Part shown: in pieces, positions 5,147 to 6,474 of the stretch
Layout: every line of letters starts with the position of its first letter
Position numbering within the stretch: position 1 is the stretch's first letter
Assembly (NCBI GenBank): GCA_003510215.1
Contig: DOKQ01000136.1
Coordinates: forward strand, 1-6,474
Direction of reading: 5' to 3'
DNA: 6,474 bases
Origin: Erysipelotrichaceae bacterium
GTDB lineage: Bacteria; Bacillota_I; Bacilli_A; Erysipelotrichales; Erysipelotrichaceae
Made by a program: the position numbers and the translations under genes
The notes under the pieces: model-generated
What the model saw: only the letters and a program-made list of their open reading frames with translations
Database searches by the model: none
What the model was told of the DNA's origin: nothing

Positions 5147-5656
5147 ATGAGTACAAGAGATCTAGTCAAAATGGCCATGTATTTGGCAATGTTTGCGGCT
5201 TTGGATGTCATATCCAATGCATTTGTCATCTTTCGAATGCCGCAGGGAGGAACGTTTGGTTTAGGTGTGATTGCGCTGATTCTAGCCAGTTACGATTTAG
5301 GCCCTCGCAAGGGGATTTTCGTTGGTCTGGTTTCAATTCTGGTCCAGTATATCACGACTCCACCACTATGGTTTATTTCATGGCCACAGTTTTTCCTGGA
5401 TTACATTCTGGCCTATGGAATCTACGGTGTTGCAGTCATGATTCCAAACTCTAAAGCTGGTAAGTTTCCATTACTTTGGGGAGCCATCTTTGTGAATCTG
5501 GTTCGACTTTCTGCACACGTAGTGTCTGGTGTTGTCTATTACCAATCCACTTGGTGGGGATCATTTGGGTACAACGGCTGGTACATGATTCCTACAACCA
5601 TCTATGCTTTCATTTTATCTTCACTACTTTACACACGACTTAAACTGAAAAAGTAG
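5147..5656 (+). CDS. thiT: Thiamine transporter S-component ThiT (ECF type)
   Basis: This membrane protein of 169 residues binds thiamine outside the cell and works with a shared ECF module (two ATPases and EcfT, none encoded here). About six hydrophobic segments are visible, starting at roughly 8-28, 36-48, 56-70, 80-98, 108-131 and 147-163. The early MAMYLAMFAALDVISN carries the small-residue face that S-components use to contact EcfT. The binding-site region is conserved in type: LDYILAYGIYG (84-94), with Asp85 where Lactococcus ThiT has a key glutamate; RLSAHVVSGVVYY (120-132), with His124; and YNGWYMIPT (142-150), with Asn143 and an aromatic cluster. The gene sits alone behind a TPP riboswitch, which independently supports thiamine as substrate. 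ATG 5147 follows GGAGGTG by 7 bases. Length is slightly short for ThiT but complete. Confidence 0.95.
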   Translation: MSTRDLVKMAMYLAMFAALDVISNAFVIFRMPQGGTFGLGVIALILASYDLGPRKGIFVGLVSILVQYITTPPLWFISWPQFFLDYILAYGIYGVAVMIPNSKAGKFPLLWGAIFVNLVRLSAHVVSGVVYYQSTWWGSFGYNGWYMIPTTIYAFILSSLLYTRLKLKK

Positions 5657-5662
5657 TTAATT

Positions 5663-5684
5663 GGAAACCTTCGGGTTTCTTTTT
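5663..5684 (+). terminator. Intrinsic terminator after thiT
   Basis: GAAACC (5664-5669) and GGTTTC (5674-5679) form the stem, extended by a G-T pair, around the stable C(TTCG)G tetraloop, followed by five Ts (5680-5684). It begins 7 bases after the thiT stop and separates this single-gene unit from the next promoter. Confidence 0.88.
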
Positions 5685-5707
5685 AATTATGTATTGTTTG
5701 ATTATGG

Positions 5708-5736
5708 TTTTCAATATCTTTGATATAAGTTATAAT
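5708..5736 (+). promoter_or_regulatory. Sigma-A-type promoter for the DUF402 gene
   Basis: A perfect -10 TATAAT at 5731-5736 is preceded, 17 bases away, by TTTTCA (5708-5713), which matches four of six consensus -35 positions. The predicted start near 5743 leaves a leader of about 20 bases carrying AAGGAGG. Together with the terminator upstream, this makes the gene an independent transcription unit. Confidence 0.6.
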
Positions 5737-5750
5737 AAATAAGCACAAAG

Positions 5751-5757
5751 AAGGAGG
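5751..5757 (+). promoter_or_regulatory. Ribosome binding site deciding the DUF402 start
   Basis: AAGGAGG is immediately followed by an ATG at 5758, too close to be used, and by a second in-frame ATG at 5764 at a spacing of 6 bases. The site therefore selects 5764, which also gives the family-typical N-terminus MIPEVGS. Confidence 0.75.
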
Positions 5758-5763
5758 ATGCAT

Positions 5764-6297
5764 ATGATTCCAGAAGTAGGAAGTATGGTCTATATTCAAA
5801 GTTTCAAGCATGATGGATCATTGCATCGAACATGGGCCAAGGGATATGTCCTTCATTCAAATGAAGATGAGTGGATTGTAGTCACTCACAAGACATGGGT
5901 GAGTGAATCAGATGGTCGTAGCTGGTATACCAGAGAACCTGCGATTTGTTTCTTCTATCCAAACAAATGGTACAATGTCATCTCGATGATTCGTAAGACG
6001 GGGATTTATTATTATTGCAATCTTGCATCACCCTGTGTATATGATGTAGAAGCGATTAAGAATATTGACTATGATCTTGATGTGAAGGTGTATCCGGACA
6101 AAACTCTGGATATTCTGGACGAAGATGAATTTGAGCTTCACCAGAGGCAAATGGATTACCCTCAGGATGTCATCCAGATTGTAAGGGATGCTCTCGAGGA
6201 TCTACTCGATTGCATTGATCATGATTGTGGGCCGTTTGACAATAAACTGATTGAATCGTATTTTGAGACGTATCTGAAGCAGTACAAACAGAAATAG
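5764..6297 (+). CDS. DUF402 nucleoside di-/triphosphatase family protein (YgaC/Ntdp-like)
   Basis: This protein of 177 residues has the DUF402 fold. The close relative in Staphylococcus aureus (Ntdp) hydrolyses nucleoside di- and triphosphates with divalent metal, and B. subtilis YgaC has the same length class of about 176-180. Family landmarks are FKHDGSLHRTW (14-24), the WVSESDGRSWYTREPA segment (45-60), YYCNLASP (83-90) and DYDLDVKVYPD (102-112), whose aspartates are the likely metal ligands. These are followed by LDEDEFE (118-124), the family's hallmark ending of the core, and then an acidic C-terminal helix pair. Charged residues dominate and there is no signal peptide or membrane helix, so it is cytoplasmic. 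The start at 5764 is chosen from the ribosome binding site. The gene is flanked by its own promoter and terminator and lies just upstream of a probable rRNA promoter. Function is transferred from the family and was not established for this protein. Confidence 0.9.
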   Translation: MIPEVGSMVYIQSFKHDGSLHRTWAKGYVLHSNEDEWIVVTHKTWVSESDGRSWYTREPAICFFYPNKWYNVISMIRKTGIYYYCNLASPCVYDVEAIKNIDYDLDVKVYPDKTLDILDEDEFELHQRQMDYPQDVIQIVRDALEDLLDCIDHDCGPFDNKLIESYFETYLKQYKQK

Positions 6298-6307
6298 TAC
6301 TGCTTTT
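6277..6307 (+). terminator. Terminator overlapping the end of the DUF402 gene
   Basis: AAGCAGTAC (6277-6285), inside the last codons, pairs perfectly with GTACTGCTT (6298-6306) directly after the stop codon. The loop is 12 bases and contains the stop, and the arm ends in four Ts (6304-6307). The short T-run and large loop make it of moderate strength. It would keep DUF402 transcription from running into the strong promoter downstream. Confidence 0.6.
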
Positions 6308-6358
6308 CCTATCTAAGAGGAGAAATTAAGCAACGCCCTTCAGTGTGCCCTGACGTTC

Positions 6359-6385
6359 AAAAAATATGCTAAAAAAGTGCAAAAA
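6359..6385 (+). promoter_or_regulatory. A-tract region resembling an UP element
   Basis: Three A-tracts (6359-6364, 6371-6376, 6381-6385), centred about 12 and 10 bases apart, lie just upstream of the promoter at 6401. A-rich sequence at this position commonly contacts the RNA polymerase alpha C-terminal domains and bends DNA at rRNA promoters. The role is inferred from position and composition. Confidence 0.5.
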
Positions 6386-6400
6386 TTGCGATTCTTATTG

Positions 6401-6429
6401 TTGACATTTGAAGGGTAGTTTGGTATTAT
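6401..6429 (+). promoter_or_regulatory. Strong sigma-A promoter, probably of an rRNA operon
   Basis: A perfect -35 TTGACA (6401-6406) and TATTAT (6424-6429) are separated by the optimal 17 bases. An overlapping TATAAT at 6427-6432 would give a 20-base spacer. Initiation is expected near 6435-6438, where G bases occur (GG at 6435-6436). No open reading frame with a ribosome binding site follows before the window ends. The leader instead contains a boxA-like sequence, which points to stable RNA. Confidence 0.82.
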
Positions 6430-6460
6430 AATAAGGCACCGAACAAAACCGGTTGCAAAT

Positions 6461-6474
6461 TGATCTTTGAAAAC
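6461..6474 (+). promoter_or_regulatory. boxA-like antitermination site in a probable 16S rRNA leader
   Basis: TGATCTTTGAAAAC closely resembles the TGTTCTTTGAAAACT sequence in rRNA operon leaders of Bacillota, the binding site for the NusB-NusE antitermination complex. It lies about 25 bases after the predicted transcription start, preceded by a small hairpin ACCG (6438-6441) / CGGT (6450-6453). The 16S gene would begin beyond the window edge, so the assignment rests on promoter plus boxA only. Confidence 0.72.

Noticed and set aside
5137..5454. Plus-strand open frame of 105 codons overlapping thiT in another frame
   Set aside because: It starts with TTG or GTG-like codons in the U-run of the riboswitch terminator, gives a Cys-rich sequence without a recognisable domain, and lies wholly across the strongly supported thiT frame.
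6366..6404. Tiny frame ATG CTA AAA AAG TGC ... TGT TGA with a CxxC pair
   Set aside because: Twelve codons with no ribosome binding site at the right distance, overlapping the A-tracts and -35 element of the rRNA-type promoter; best explained as chance.
6336..6415. Inverted 7-mers CCCTTCA (6336-6342) and TGAAGGG (6409-6415) flanking the rRNA promoter region
   Set aside because: Seven bases separated by about 66 is easily chance, one copy lies in the promoter spacer, and no insertion-like structure or target duplication surrounds them.
1..6474. A defence system, mobile element or CRISPR locus in this window
   Set aside because: No transposase, integrase, nuclease, toxin-antitoxin pair, direct-repeat array or marked compositional break was seen; all but one gene falls in a housekeeping or common accessory family.

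Overview
The window looks like chromosomal DNA of a low-to-moderate GC Gram-positive bacterium (Bacillota). The evidence is the strong AGGAGG-type ribosome binding sites, a YutG-type PgpA, a YjcF-type GNAT, a YtsP-type methionine sulfoxide reductase, a DUF402 phosphatase, ThiT under a TPP riboswitch, and an rRNA leader boxA of the form TGATCTTTGAAAAC. An Erysipelotrichia-like lineage is possible, but that is only an impression. I see no transposase, phage gene, integrase, tRNA or CRISPR array, and gene density is high.

Layout. (1) 3-977 (+): a PfkB kinase of the pseudouridine kinase type (psuK). (2) 1046-4468 (+): a compressed run of six genes: PgpA, a thioredoxin-fold lipoprotein, an AAC(3)/YokD-family acetyltransferase, an O6-alkylguanine DNA alkyltransferase (ogt), an orphan protein resembling alpha/alpha-toroid cyclases, and a YjcF/ElaA-like GNAT. 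Neighbours are 1 bp apart or overlap by 8-28 bp, so this is almost certainly one translationally coupled transcript. (3) 4467-4490: a hairpin between convergent genes. (4) 4489-4974 (-): free methionine-(R)-sulfoxide reductase. (5) 4975-5146: a divergent promoter region, then a complete TPP riboswitch whose terminator hairpin also contains the ribosome binding site of the next gene. (6) 5147-5656 (+): the thiamine uptake S-component ThiT, closed by a UUCG terminator. (7) 5764-6297 (+): a DUF402 nucleoside di-/triphosphatase-like gene with its own promoter, and a terminator whose 5' arm lies in its last codons. (8) 6298-6474: no gene, but A-tracts, a near-consensus sigma-A promoter and a boxA-like leader. 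I read this as the start of an rRNA operon whose 16S gene lies just beyond the window.

Functionally the region is mostly housekeeping: nucleoside salvage, phospholipid head-group synthesis, DNA alkylation repair, methionine oxidation repair and vitamin B1 uptake. The six-gene run joins functions with no obvious common pathway. Its least understood members are the thioredoxin-like lipoprotein, the acetyltransferases and the toroid protein. I found no convincing new multi-gene system. The best second-look items are the orphan toroid gene in the overlapping operon, the dual-mode TPP switch, and the rRNA promoter at the right edge.
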